A DNA stretch of 64,000 bases from Paraglaciecola sp. L1A13. Its GTDB lineage: Bacteria; Pseudomonadota; Gammaproteobacteria; Enterobacterales; Alteromonadaceae. Shown here in pieces: positions 33,623 to 43,692 of the stretch. Numbering within the stretch: position 1 is the first letter of the stretch; every line of letters starts with the position of its first letter. The DNA lies in the NCBI RefSeq assembly GCF_009796745.1, contig NZ_CP047024.1:930001-994000 (forward strand). Direction: 5' to 3'. The notes under the pieces were generated by a model, which was given only the letters and a program-made list of their open reading frames with translations, was not told where the DNA came from and ran no database searches. Position numbers and translations under genes: made by a program.

Positions 33623-35015
33623 ATGCCAGCACACAGATTATCAATGCGTAAATTAAGAGATATATTGAGGCTGAAGCTGTAATCTGACCTCAGCATTCGT
33701 CAAATCAACCGAAGTCTGCGAATAAGCGTAGGCTTGATGTCTATAACAGTGAAAAACGCGCAAGTGCTAGGACTTGATTGGCCTGCTGTAGAAGCACTGG
33801 ATGAGCGCGGTTTAGCCGACTTTTTTTTACCCTAAAGGGCTGATCAGCGTGAAATACCTGACTGGGTAGAAGCGCGTTGGGAGCTAACGAAGCCAGGTAT
33901 GACCAAATACCTAGCTTGGGAGGATTATGCCGAGCAATATCCTACACGAAGCTTTGGTTACTATCAGTATTGCTACCATTATTCAGTCTGGAGTAATAAG
34001 CAAAGGCGCTCTATGCATCACATATTGCGGGAGAAAAGCTGTTTGTGGATTATGCAGGGCAAACAGTGCCCATTGTCAGCAGCACTGCAGGGGTGGTGCG
34101 AACCGCGCAGATATTCGTCGCGGTGATGGGCGCATCTAATTACACCTACGCAGAAGCCACTAACACAAAAGCCTTACCCGATTAGGTGCAAAGCCATGCG
34201 AGTTGCATCTCGCTTTTAAGCGGGGTCCCGCAAATAGTCGTGCCTGACAACTTAAAAAGTGGTGACATACGTGCATGTAAATACGACCCCGATGTCAATC
34301 AAACCTATCAGAAAATGGCGGCGCATTATGGCGTGGCGATTATTCCAGCGATACCCTACAAACCCAAGGCCGAAGTTAGCGTGCAAATCATTGAGCGCTG
34401 GATATTAGCGCGCATATGAAACATCACCTTCTTCTCGTTAGCAGAGCTTAACCAAACGATTAAAGCCCTGCTTGAAGACGTGAGTAATCGCCAGTCAAAA
34501 TATCTAAAAGGGAGTCGAAAACACTGGTACGAGATCATTGATAAACCCAACCTAAGCCCGTTACCCAGGCATGCGTATGAATACACTGATATCAAGCCTG
34601 TAAAAGTGAATATTGATTACCACGTGCAATACGATGGCCACTTCTACTCAGTCCCTCATCACTTGGTCGGAGAGCGCATTGATCTGCACGCTAAATTCAA
34701 CATGATTGAACTCTACTTCCGTGGCATTTTAGTGGCAAACCACGCAGACAATATCGCTACGGCATGACCACCACACCTGCACACATGACCAAACAACATG
34801 AGGTTTACCATAAATGGGATAAAGCTAAACTGGTGATCTGGGCTAAAAACGTTGGCCCTGCCAGTCTTGATTGGGTTGAAGCCCAGTCCCAACGTAAGTC
34901 CTGCAAGGAGCAGGCGCTTAGAGTCTGTTTAGGTATGTTGAATCTAGGCAAGAAGTATCCGCACAGTCGCTATGATAAAGCCTGCGTTATTGCCAATCAG
35001 CACAAGCTATACTGA
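33623..35015 (+). pseudogene. IstA transposase (IS21), multiply disrupted
   Basis: A good ribosome site (AAGGAG, 33611) and ATG at 33623 start MPAHRLSMRKLRDILRLKL, but a TAA follows at 33680. Downstream frames still show IstA pieces: SIRQINRSLRIS..., the DDE-core VVPDNLKSGDIRACKYDPDVNQTYQKMAAHYG, PYKPKAEVSVQIIERW, and the C-terminal HYDGHF-like segment with YDGHFYSVPHHLVGERIDLHA. Several frame changes and stops separate them, so it is inactive. Confidence 0.85.
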
Positions 35016-35148
35016 CTTAAAAAAATCAAAGACATCTTAAAAGCAATAAAGATAAATTGCATCAAGATGCGTCTGAAATCACCTCTACCTTGCACAAGTT
35101 CACGAAAACATCCATGGCCCATAAAGCTTCCTCTAACAGGACGATTAC

Positions 35149-35823
35149 ATGATAAATCAAACCTTAAGCCAACTGCGTCAACTGAAACTCAACGGCATGG
35201 CAAGCGCACTCTAACTGCAAAGCGAACAACACGAGCGTGAAATACGTAAACAAAAAAGGCTATTGAAAGCCGCCAAACTGAAAATACATGCCAATGCCCA
35301 ATATATTGATTACAGCCAGCCACGAGGCGCTCAGCAAACTCAAATGGCATCATTACTAACTGTGAATGGGTAAGCAAACATCAAAACCTATTACTCACTG
35401 GCCTTTGTGGTAGCGGTAAAACATACTTAGCGTGCGATGCCGCACACCCCCGCCTGCACCAAAGGCTACAGTGCCAGATATTATCGTAGCTCTCGCCCGA
35501 TGATAACGTTGACACAAGCCAAGGCCGATGGCACTTACACTAAAGCGCTAAATCTACTCGTTAAAATCGACATGTTAATACTGGATGACTGGGGACTAGA
35601 GCCGCTTAAATCTGCACAACGCAACGACCTAATTGAAATAATGAATGATAGAGATGGCAGCACTTCCACGGTGATCATCAGTCAATTGACGACTGGCCAA
35701 AGGTATCAATCCATCGGCGATAATACGCTTGCTGATGCCATATTATAAAGGCTGATGCAAAACGCGCATCGCATTAATTTAAACGGAGAATCTATGCGAA
35801 AAATACGCTCTGAATTGACTTAA
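35149..35823 (+). pseudogene. IstB ATPase (IS21), disrupted
   Basis: Begins MINQTLSQLRQLKLNGMASAL then TAA. Later pieces keep IstB features: the Walker A remnant LLLTGLCGSGKTYLACD, and the Walker B stretch DMLILDDWGLEPLKSAQRNDLIEIMNDR. The C-terminal RLMQNAHRINLNGESMRK follows after another in-frame TAA (about 35746). Several disruptions make it non-functional. Confidence 0.85.
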
Positions 35824-35922
35824 CGTGAACACTTAGGGTACAAAACAGACTAGCCCAATGCGGGGACGATCAGATTGGAATGGGTGTTCACAATCACCGG
35901 AATATGCACAAACTGTCGAGTT

Positions 35923-35977
35923 GATAATGTGACAGAGTTTTTAGCTTTACTCTGCCACAAAACTCTGTCACATTATC
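35923..35977. repeat. Long perfect hairpin (19-bp arms)
   Basis: GATAATGTGACAGAGTTTT (35923-35941) pairs exactly with 35959-35977, leaving a 17-base loop. No U-tract follows. The core TGTGACAG...CTGTCACA occurs again at 58801-58825, also upstream of a strong terminator, so the two intergenic regions appear related. It may be a transcript-end structure or a repeat-element end. Confidence 0.65.
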
Positions 35978-36029
35978 GTCATATAAACTCAAGACCATGG
36001 GTTCTGTGCCTTGTAGAGATATGGAGGGG

Positions 36030-36048
36030 AATCCCTCTCTCTCCGCCA
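36030..36048 (+). other. tRNA-Ser 3'-end fragment, probable att scar of the island
   Basis: AATCCCTCTCTCTCCGCCA has the sequence expected for the T-arm 3' strand, acceptor 3' strand and encoded CCA of a gammaproteobacterial tRNA-Ser. The rest of the tRNA is not present upstream. A terminator starts six bases later, as it would behind a real tRNA gene. Integrative elements that use the tRNA 3' end leave exactly such a fragment at the distal end. If so, the intact tRNA-Ser lies left of base 1, and 1-36 kb is one island served by the integrase at 3.3-4.5 kb. Based on recalled tRNA sequences, not on a search. Confidence 0.55.
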
Positions 36049-36054
36049 AATACT

Positions 36055-36089
36055 AAAAAGGGCTCTACGGAAACGTAGGGCCCTTTTTG
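36055..36089 (+). terminator. Rho-independent terminator behind the tRNA-Ser-like fragment
   Basis: AAAAAGGGCTCTACG, loop GAAA, then CGTAGGGCCCTTTTT: a 15-bp stem with one mismatch that ends in T5. The stem works in both directions. A very similar ATACTAAAAAGGG... terminator is found at 58904-58935. Confidence 0.85.
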
Positions 36090-36093
36090 GTAA

Positions 36094-36318
36094 TTGATAG
36101 AGGATCAAGACGAGGTTCGGTCTTTACAACGCATTTCTCTAATTCACAGCCATGAAATGGGACAGCTTTATTCTCCTAAGCTGGCAAGTGTGATCACGCC
36201 GAGATTTAAGATTGGTCAAGTCGCTGCCCAGCAACTGCTGTCTCGCATAAATGGCCTGCAAGTTATCGATGCGTATATCGATCTGGGCTTTGAAATTAAC
36301 GATGGAGAGAGTATTTAG
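36094..36318 (+). pseudogene. LacI-family regulator, C-terminal fragment
   Basis: About 74 codons matching the end of the periplasmic-binding-like domain of LacI/GalR regulators: SLIHSHEMGQLYSPKLASVITPRFKIGQVAAQQLLSRINGL, where the family has LTTVRQP...MG..A...LL.RI. The HTH and most of the ligand domain are missing. It lies right at the presumed island border, so it may be a chromosomal gene cut by an earlier event. 36319-36545 holds nothing further. Confidence 0.6.
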
Positions 36319-36545
36319 ATAAAAATACGGACGCTAGCATTAAATATTATCTGGAGTAATGTAATTACCAAGGGGTAGTGTCGGTATGATTTCTGATTCG
36401 TGCGAAAACATCTTATAGTCAAATCGCAGGTTAACGGTCAAATTCAATTCGCAAGCAATATTTATATTTTCTCGCCTACATTCAGCTTAGTATTCAGTGG
36501 TCAAATAATGGTCACAGTCTCAAATACCTTGAGTTTTCTTGAGCC

Positions 36546-37046
36546 TTACTTCAACCACTCCAACTTTTGTAGCGGATAGCCCAGGTACCACTTGGCGCGT
36601 TCTAATATAATGCGTGTCTTAACTTTTTGTATGCCCAAATCAGGATTGCCATTCACTGCATCGCAAAGTTCATTGAGGGCTTGGGTGTCAGAGCAACAGG
36701 TAAAGCAAATATAATCCACATCGCCGGTAATCCTCAGGCAGTCCATAAATTCTGGGATGACATTTATGGCATCCTCAAAGACTTTTCTAGCCTTTGGATT
36801 ATTTGCTTCAAGGGTGAATTCTACATAAGCCAAGACATTTTTAGCGATACGATTTAAATCAAGGTCGGTGTGAAAACCGATAAAATAGCCAGCTTCTTTA
36901 AGCGCTTTAGTTCTCTGAAAACAGGCACTGTTTGATAAACCCACACGTTCGCTTAGTTCTTGATTGGAAATATCAGATTGGGTATGAACTATGGTTATTA
37001 TCTTTTTATTAATCCGATCAAGTTTGATGCTTTTTTTAATGCTCAT
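36546..37046 (-). CDS. Lrp/AsnC-family transcriptional regulator
   Basis: 166 residues. The N-terminal HTH (LDRINKKIITIVHTQSDISNQELSERVGLSNSACFQRTKALKEAGYFIGF) and the RAM ligand domain (VLAYVEFTLEANN..., FMDCLRITGDVDYICFTCC) are in the normal order and length. It is divergent from the TonB receptor/permease/hydantoinase-like operon, with 145-170 bases between the starts. An amino-acid-like effector and control of that operon are likely. AACAGCT/AGCTGTT half-sites about 30 bases apart in the gap could be its binding site. Confidence 0.9.
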   Translation of the reverse strand: MSIKKSIKLDRINKKIITIVHTQSDISNQELSERVGLSNSACFQRTKALKEAGYFIGFHTDLDLNRIAKNVLAYVEFTLEANNPKARKVFEDAINVIPEFMDCLRITGDVDYICFTCCSDTQALNELCDAVNGNPDLGIQKVKTRIILERAKWYLGYPLQKLEWLK

Positions 37047-37218
37047 TTAATGGCCATTGAAGTTAAAAAACGATTATTTTGTGAGAACAGCTAAGAAATA
37101 AAGATTATCCGTGTGTCAGCTGTTTCTTCAACAGAATGTTTTTGTTGGCTGGTAATATACTACAGCATCAAACTAAAACAAAAATTGCTAATTGAACATC
37201 TATACGGGAATCAACACA

Positions 37219-39345
37219 ATGTCTAAGCGTCTAAATAAAATCACGACTGCCTTGATTGTGCCAAGCACTTTACTGTTTGTTGCTAATTCACAGCTTGTCG
37301 CCGCCGAAGAATCACTCGATAAAACCTTCGAAAAAATAGTTGTCACTGCTCGCGGACGAGCTGAGAGCCTCCAAGAGATCCCAGAGTCCATCACCTCATT
37401 TAATGCCGAACAAATTGAACGTGCTGGTATTAAGAGTTTTCGTGATGTTGCTGATCTGACCCCCAATTTAAGCCAATTAGACAATTTTCGTCCGGGTTTA
37501 GCTCGAATCCAAATCCGCGGTTTAATCACTCCTCAGGTAGGTGATGCGCCTTTAGCCTTTGTGGTGGATGGCATTACTGCCTCTGATTTGGAATTTATGA
37601 ATCAACAGTTATTCGATATTGAAAGAATCGAAATACTGCGTGGCGCTCAAGGTGCACTTTATGGACGCGGTGCTATAGGTGGTGCGGTTAATATTACCAC
37701 TCGCAGACCTACTAACGATTTTGAAGCGCGGGTCAGTACGTCTTTTGCCAGTGGTAACGATATGCGCTTATCTGGTGTCGCGTCTGGTGCTGTGGTTGAA
37801 GATAAAGCCTACTTTAGAGTCGGAGCGTACCGACGTGATTACGATGGGCAACTTGATAATACATTTTTAAATCAAAGCGTCGATTTTCATGAAGAAAACT
37901 CGGTGTTTGGCAAACTGAGCATCGATATTTCAGATGATTCTATCCTTGATTTAAATGCACGTTTGACTGATACAGAATCAGGCATTGGATATTACCAAGC
38001 GGTCGACGCCAATACTGTTGAAGATTTTTCAATTCAAGTTGAACACAACGTACCAGGTTTAGATACTCGCGACCTTAGCGAATTTAGCGCACGATTCTCC
38101 CACGAATTTGAAGCATCTACTCTTGAATTAATAGCAGGTCACAGTGAATCAGATCAAAACGGTTTTTCTGATGCCGATTATTCCAATAAAGAAAGTGACT
38201 TTGACGGTTTTTACTATGCAAGCGCGCAGGAAAACATTTTAAAAGTGAAGTCGACCACCTTTGAAGCGCGCCTAAAGTCGAACGACGATACACGATTGCG
38301 CTGGGCAGTCGCAGCCTTTAAGCAGGAACGCTCACGAGACAGTGAATATCATAACTATGACGATTTGGTCGGCAATCAGCCGATGACCCGCTCTGATTTT
38401 GATGACAGCCTAATTGCATTTAGCATATTGGATGATAACAGCAGCAGCGCTTGGGCTTTATCAACACAGCTAAACTATGATGTAACTGAGCAGATCGAAG
38501 TGACGGCGGCAGTTCGTTATGACACCGACGATAGAGAATCTTTTGACTCGCGCTTTGTTGAAGAGACCTTTGAGCAAAAAACCTTTTCAGAGCTACAGCC
38601 CAAATTTTCAGTGGCCTATCAAATGAATAATAACACACTTATCTATAGTGGTTATTCACGTGGTTTTCGTAGCGGCGGGTTTAACGAACCCCACCCAGAC
38701 ATTAATCGCACTTTTGATAAAGAAATTTCTGATAGCTTTGAAGTAGGCTTGAAAACTAGCATATTAAATGGCAACGGCACCTTTAATTTCGCTTTGTTTA
38801 GAATCGATCAGGAAAATGCGCAGGTTACCCGCTTTAATGGGACAACCTTTACTTTAGAAAACATCTCAGTTGATGATGTCAGAACCCAAGGTATTGAGTT
38901 TGAGCTTTCTGTACAGGCGAGTGATAATTTAACCTTGATGGCGAATGGCGGGATAATTGACTCTGACATTCAAGCATTTTCTGAACGCCCTGATTTAATT
39001 GGCTATTCGTTACCCCATGTGGCTGATTACAACCTCAATTTGGTTGCCGAGTATGAATATGCGCTGTCATCTGAGTTGGATTTAATCCTACGCGCCGATG
39101 TGAACCACACAGGTCCTAGAATATTCAGCTTTGATTTTGCCGATATTCAATCTTCCAAACGAACCATGATTAATCTCAGAGCTACCATTGAAGCCGAGGC
39201 TTGGTCGGTAACGGCCTTTGCAGACAACTTAACTGATGAACGCCAAGTAGAAGATTTAGTGCTGTTAGGTAATAGCGTGGTGTCACTTGGACGTTTCCCG
39301 AATATTGGCTCTAGCTTTGGTGTTCAGGTTAATTATGACTTTTAA
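37219..39345 (+). CDS. TonB-dependent outer-membrane receptor
   Basis: 708 residues from the ATG at 37219; a longer frame from 37192 would disturb the signal peptide. The signal peptide (about residues 1-31, ending LVAAEE) is followed by a TonB-box-like KIVVTARGR, the plug domain (EIPESITSFNAEQIERAGIKSFRDVADLTPNLS, ..., IEILRGAQGALYGRGAIGGAVNITTRRP) and a beta-barrel ending in Phe (QVNYDF). It imports a ligand too large or rare for porins. From the downstream permease and hydantoinase-like genes the ligand is probably a nitrogen-rich small molecule, but this is inference. Confidence 0.9.
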   Translation: MSKRLNKITTALIVPSTLLFVANSQLVAAEESLDKTFEKIVVTARGRAESLQEIPESITSFNAEQIERAGIKSFRDVADLTPNLSQLDNFRPGLARIQIRGLITPQVGDAPLAFVVDGITASDLEFMNQQLFDIERIEILRGAQGALYGRGAIGGAVNITTRRPTNDFEARVSTSFASGNDMRLSGVASGAVVEDKAYFRVGAYRRDYDGQLDNTFLNQSVDFHEENSVFGKLSIDISDDSILDLNARLTDTESGIGYYQAVDANTVEDFSIQVEHNVPGLDTRDLSEFSARFSHEFEASTLELIAGHSESDQNGFSDADYSNKESDFDGFYYASAQENILKVKSTTFEARLKSNDDTRLRWAVAAFKQERSRDSEYHNYDDLVGNQPMTRSDFDDSLIAFSILDDNSSSAWALSTQLNYDVTEQIEVTAAVRYDTDDRESFDSRFVEETFEQKTFSELQPKFSVAYQMNNNTLIYSGYSRGFRSGGFNEPHPDINRTFDKEISDSFEVGLKTSILNGNGTFNFALFRIDQENAQVTRFNGTTFTLENISVDDVRTQGIEFELSVQASDNLTLMANGGIIDSDIQAFSERPDLIGYSLPHVADYNLNLVAEYEYALSSELDLILRADVNHTGPRIFSFDFADIQSSKRTMINLRATIEAEAWSVTAFADNLTDERQVEDLVLLGNSVVSLGRFPNIGSSFGVQVNYDF

Positions 39346-39420
39346 TTGGCTGTGCTCGTATCGGTACTCATTGCTCAGTAGCTTGTTATTAAACCCACGA
39401 CTGTTAGTGGAGTTAGGTCT

Positions 39421-40707
39421 ATGAAACAGGAACTAAATGAGTTTTCTGCAGTAAAAATCACCAATGCCCAGTTAGTACCTTGGCCCAGAGTGGCAGCCGT
39501 TGGAGCAATGGTGGCCTTTTCATTACCCACATTTATTACGGGTCTTGAAATCCATCAGGCGCTCGAACCCATACAGGCACTTTTGGCCTTGGTCATTGGT
39601 TCACTGATTATATTTGCTATCGGTGGTGTGATGGGTGTGATTGGCGCAAAAACCCGCATGAGTTCCTATTTGCTGGTGCGAATAGCCTTTGGCGACAAAG
39701 GCGCAAGCATAGTTAATATTGCTTTTGCTATTTCGTTGCTTGGCTGGTTTGGGGTCAATATAAACTTGTTCGGTGATGCAGTTTCCCGTCTAGCCTTGGA
39801 TGTCTTTGAAATCAAGGTCGCACCTTTAACCTTGGCCATTATTGCCAGTTTTTGTATGACACTCACCACAGTTATCGGTTTTAAAGCGATTAATTGGTTG
39901 GCAACAATAATGGTACCCATACTCGCGGGGGTAACGTTTTTATTGGCTTATTCTGCGCTGAGCGAACATTCATTTTCACAAATAATGGCGACTGAAAAAG
40001 TCGCAACTTTTTCCCTTGGTCAGGGTATTTCAGCGGTAGTGGGTGCGATTATTATTGGCGCTATCATTTTGCCAGACATCACCCGTTTTGTTAAACACTG
40101 GTCCAGTGCCATTTACATCGCTTTTATTGCTTATGTTGTAGTGCAACTTTTGGTTATGGGCGCTGCGGGCTTAGCTGGTGCCGCTTCAGGCAAAACAGAC
40201 ATATTGGATATCATGATTGATCTTGGCCTCGGTCTAGGTGCCTCTATCATTGTTATTGCCGGCTCTTGGGTACTGAACTCCCTAAATCTATACAGCGCTG
40301 TGCTGAGCACCACTGCTACTTTTCCCAAATTAAATGCAACCTTAGTGACCATTTGTTTAGGTTTAGTGGGTATTTTTGTGGCCTTATTAAATCTGCTCGA
40401 CAACTTTATTACCTTTATCTTTTATCTGTCGATTATTTTTGTGCCGGTTGCAGGGATCATCATCAGCGACTATCTGTTTATCCGTCCTCACGCCTATAAC
40501 ATCGAGTCCCTTAGCGATAATCGCACTTTTGCACCTAAAGGATTTATTGCTTGGTTGTTGAGCGCCGTTTTCGCCATTTTAAGTACTGAAAGTCTGATTT
40601 CCTCACCATCCGGAATAGCAGCTATCGATGCCATTATTCTTGCTGGCATTATCTACACAACCCTTTCTTGGAATGAACGTCGTTCCAGTCATCGCATAAA
40701 GAGCTAG
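39421..40707 (+). CDS. NCS1-family (cytosine/purine/hydantoin-type) permease
   Basis: 428 residues, about 12 membrane helices. The opening region (NAQLVPWPRVAAVGAMVAFSLPTFITGLEIHQAL) and IGGVMGVIGAKTRMSSYLLVRIAFGDKG match CodB-like NCS1 transporters (G-x-x-x-G-x-R-T in the loop after helix 2). GAIILPDITRFVKHW is the conserved helix-6 loop. These transporters carry nucleobases, hydantoins or related compounds with H+ or Na+. It lies 75 bases after the TonB receptor and 12 before the hydantoinase-like gene, so the substrate passes from outer to inner membrane within one operon. Confidence 0.88.
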   Translation: MKQELNEFSAVKITNAQLVPWPRVAAVGAMVAFSLPTFITGLEIHQALEPIQALLALVIGSLIIFAIGGVMGVIGAKTRMSSYLLVRIAFGDKGASIVNIAFAISLLGWFGVNINLFGDAVSRLALDVFEIKVAPLTLAIIASFCMTLTTVIGFKAINWLATIMVPILAGVTFLLAYSALSEHSFSQIMATEKVATFSLGQGISAVVGAIIIGAIILPDITRFVKHWSSAIYIAFIAYVVVQLLVMGAAGLAGAASGKTDILDIMIDLGLGLGASIIVIAGSWVLNSLNLYSAVLSTTATFPKLNATLVTICLGLVGIFVALLNLLDNFITFIFYLSIIFVPVAGIIISDYLFIRPHAYNIESLSDNRTFAPKGFIAWLLSAVFAILSTESLISSPSGIAAIDAIILAGIIYTTLSWNERRSSHRIKS

Positions 40708-40719
40708 AGGTAAAACACA

Positions 40720-42300
40720 ATGAGAATTGGAATAGATGTAGGCGGCACGCATACAGATGCAGTGATTATGCAAGGTGATAACGTATTGGTATCGACCAAA
40801 GCGCTTACCTCCGCAGATGTTATTTCGGGGATCACCAATGCGCTGGACGTTATTTTAGGCGAAAGTGGCATTTCACAAGATAAGATTGAAACCGTGATGA
40901 TCGGCACCACTCAGTTTACCAATGCCATTATTGAACGTCGTGAACTGGCCCAAGTGGCAGCGGTGCGCATTGGTTTACCATCAGGTAACGGCATGCCTCC
41001 TATGCTGGATTGGCCACAAGATCTCAAAGATGCACTTGATAGTGAATGCTTCATGCTGCATGGCGGCTACTTATATGACGGTTGGTCGTTAGCTGACATA
41101 GATGAAGTTGAAATCACTAATATGATTAACAGCATGCTTAAAAGCGGGGTTAAAAATATTGCCATTGCCTCAGCATTTTCACCAATTAATTCAGCACCAG
41201 AAGAACAAGTTGCGGCTAAAATACGCCAAGCCATTCCAGATGCCAAAATCACCCTATCTCATAGTTTTGGTCGTTTAGGTTTAATGGAACGGGAAAATGC
41301 GGCCATTCTTAATACCACTTTGCTGCCTTTTGCCGACAAAGTCGTTAGCTCGTTTTTAGGTGCATTAAAAAAACGCGACTTACACTGCCCTGTCTATATC
41401 AGCCAAAATGATGGCACCTTGATGAGTGCTGACTTTGTGCGTTCCTTTCCGGCTCTGACCTTTGCTTCTGGCCCCACCAATTCATTACGTGGAGCCTATA
41501 AATTAACTGGCTTGAAAGACGCCATAGTGGTGGATATTGGTGGCACCACATCTGATATAGGCGTGTTGCAAAATGGCTTCCCGCGGGAATCCAATGTGAT
41601 CATTAAAGTTGGTGGCGTACGCACTAACTTTAGAATGCCCGATATATTGGCGATTGGCTTGGGTGGTGGCAGTATTGTTTCAGCCGACGGTTCCTCAATT
41701 GGGCCGCGTTCAGTAGGTCATCGATTAGTAACAGAAGGTTTGGTGTTTGGTGGCAAAACCCTAACCACTACCGACATTTTGGTGGCCAGTGGCGGTGCAG
41801 ACGTTGGCGACAAATCAAAAGTCGCACATATATCGGCTGAAACCATCCGCAAGGCAAAAGCAACCTTACATGCCATGCTTGATAAAAATATTGACATGAT
41901 GAAGCCTGGTGGAAAATCAATGCCCGTTATACTGGTAGGCGGCGGTGCAATACTGGTTACCGATGGATTAAACGCGGCTTCAGAAATCCATCGACCCGAA
42001 CATGCTGGTGTCGCAAATGCGATAGGGGCTGCCATTGCACAAATCGGCGGAGAAGCCGAGCAAATGGTGTCTTACCGCACCTTAGCTCGCGAAGAAGCAA
42101 TTAAACAAGTCACCAAAGATGCTATGCAACGCGCTATTGATGCAGGGGCAGCAGCAGAAACCTTGCGCACGGTTGATATCGAAGAAACCCCCGTTCCCTA
42201 TATGGATGAATCTAGCACCTGTATTCGTGTAAAAGTGATTGGTGAATTGGCCAGTTCGTCTGCTAACTCATCTGACAATACACAGGAGTCCACAATATGA
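40720..42300 (+). CDS. Hydantoinase/oxoprolinase-family protein (HyuA-like)
   Basis: 526 residues. The actin-like ATP fold is visible: MRIGIDVGGTHTDAVIM at the N-terminus, MIGTTQFTNAIIER about residue 66, and VVDIGGTTSDIGVLQNG about 270, with LAIGLGGGSIV and VGGGAILV later. This is the short single-protein form that pairs with DUF917 proteins, not the 700-residue oxoprolinase subunit. ATP-driven opening of a hydantoin- or oxoproline-like ring is the family reaction; the true substrate here is unknown. Its stop overlaps the DUF917 start (ATGA). Confidence 0.85.
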   Translation: MRIGIDVGGTHTDAVIMQGDNVLVSTKALTSADVISGITNALDVILGESGISQDKIETVMIGTTQFTNAIIERRELAQVAAVRIGLPSGNGMPPMLDWPQDLKDALDSECFMLHGGYLYDGWSLADIDEVEITNMINSMLKSGVKNIAIASAFSPINSAPEEQVAAKIRQAIPDAKITLSHSFGRLGLMERENAAILNTTLLPFADKVVSSFLGALKKRDLHCPVYISQNDGTLMSADFVRSFPALTFASGPTNSLRGAYKLTGLKDAIVVDIGGTTSDIGVLQNGFPRESNVIIKVGGVRTNFRMPDILAIGLGGGSIVSADGSSIGPRSVGHRLVTEGLVFGGKTLTTTDILVASGGADVGDKSKVAHISAETIRKAKATLHAMLDKNIDMMKPGGKSMPVILVGGGAILVTDGLNAASEIHRPEHAGVANAIGAAIAQIGGEAEQMVSYRTLAREEAIKQVTKDAMQRAIDAGAAAETLRTVDIEETPVPYMDESSTCIRVKVIGELASSSANSSDNTQESTI

Positions 42301-43382
42301 AAATTGAACTTAAACATTTAGACGATTTAGCATTGGGTTCGGTTTTTTTGGCAACCGGTGGCGGCGGCGACCCTTATGTACCACGCTTAATAGCGGAACA
42401 AGCTATCAAACAATTTGGGCCAGTTGAGGTCATCGACCCTTCTGAACTAAACGATGATGCTTATGTGGTTGCCATTGGTTCAGTAGGAGCACCAACGGTG
42501 AGCCTAGAATTGTTGCCTTCAGTAGAGGACGCTGCCAATACATTAGCCGCATTTGAAAAACACGTTGGAAAAACAGTCGATGCAGTGGCTTCTTTTGAAA
42601 TTGGCGGAGGAAATTCATTAATTCCTTTAGTGGCAGCAGTAGGAAGAGGCCTTCCTGTTATTGATGGTGATGGTATGGGCAGAGCGTTGCCTGAAGCCCA
42701 GATGATGAGTTATGCCATTGCTGGTGTTAAACCCACCCCTGCGCTTGCCTATGATTATGCGGGTAATATTGCAACCTTCTCCACTAACAGCACAGAAGTT
42801 TATGAACGACACATTCGCAGCCTAGCGATGGCGGCGGGTGGCATGATTACCACTGCTGAGCATCCGATGACCGGACGTGAACTTAAAGATTCCATCATTC
42901 CGGGCACTTTGTTGTTCTCCATTAAACTTGGACAGACCTTGCGTGAAAATCGTGGCTTAGCGACAGAAATGCTTGCGCCATTGCAGGCCCTTTTCAAAGA
43001 CTCAATTTATGGTGAATGTCGCTTAATCTATACCGGAAAGGTCATTGACAAAGCTACCCGAATTGTTGGCGGTTATGACATTGGTGAAGCCACAATTGAA
43101 TCTTTTGACAGCAGTGATTCACCCTTGAGTGTTAGCATTAAAAATGAATATTTGCTTGCTCGCAAAGGAGAAAAGGTTGTCACCAGTGTGCCAGATTTAA
43201 TTGTTATAGTTGACTATGAAACCTCAACGCCAATTAATGCTGAACGACTGCGCTATGGCCAAAGAGTGGCAGTATTTGCGGTTGGCTGTCCTCAGTTTTA
43301 TCGCTCAGAAGAAGCCCTTAAAGTTGTTTCTCCCCGCTGTTTTGGATTTGACTTTGATTATGTTGCCCTTGAGGATATTTAA
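42297..43382 (+). CDS. DUF917 family protein
   Basis: 361 residues. It opens LDDLALGSVFLATGGGGDPYVPRL, the hallmark of DUF917, and has GGGNSLIPL...GRGLPVIDGDGMGRALPEAQM in the middle. DUF917 proteins are regularly found next to, or fused with, the HyuA-like protein and probably form the second half of the ring-opening enzyme. Start ATG overlaps the previous stop by four bases. It is the last gene of the Lrp-flanked operon. 43383-43692 downstream has no gene or clear terminator that I can see. Confidence 0.85.
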   Translation: MKIELKHLDDLALGSVFLATGGGGDPYVPRLIAEQAIKQFGPVEVIDPSELNDDAYVVAIGSVGAPTVSLELLPSVEDAANTLAAFEKHVGKTVDAVASFEIGGGNSLIPLVAAVGRGLPVIDGDGMGRALPEAQMMSYAIAGVKPTPALAYDYAGNIATFSTNSTEVYERHIRSLAMAAGGMITTAEHPMTGRELKDSIIPGTLLFSIKLGQTLRENRGLATEMLAPLQALFKDSIYGECRLIYTGKVIDKATRIVGGYDIGEATIESFDSSDSPLSVSIKNEYLLARKGEKVVTSVPDLIVIVDYETSTPINAERLRYGQRVAVFAVGCPQFYRSEEALKVVSPRCFGFDFDYVALEDI

Positions 43383-43692
43383 CCGTCGACATTGCTTTGC
43401 AATTGGGTTCGACTGATTAAGTAAAATCATTGAATTTGCGGTTGAAGGCGTTGGAACTGATTGACTCCAGACCGCTCAAAGTGGTCTATGGATATAGTGA
43501 ATGCTCCAATAACTAAGCTAAATAACACATACACCTATGGTTATTTATAATTTCAGAGTTCTTTTTTCTGTGTGCTTAGTGGTTCAAACGCTTTTGACTA
43601 TTAGCTAGCAGCTAGTTACTTGTGCCTGCCTCTCGCTCGTAGACGATCGTCAGACTAAGTAGGATTTATTCAATTAAGGGGGGTTAACACCA

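Larger units (their letters stand above)
33542..35831. mobile_element. IS21-family insertion sequence, decayed
   Basis: Imperfect ends TGTTCATTTTCAGAC (33542) and the complement of TGTTCACGTTAAGTC (ending 35831), 11 of 15 matching. It carries istA and istB on the plus strand, both broken by stops and frameshifts. Size (2.29 kb) and two-gene layout are normal for the family. It lies between the BREX side and the tRNA-Ser-like scar, near the end of the island. Confidence 0.75.

Noticed and set aside
35985-36052. A complete tRNA-Ser gene
   Set aside because: Only the last 19 bases fit; the acceptor 5' strand, D-arm and anticodon arm are absent and the T-arm is damaged.
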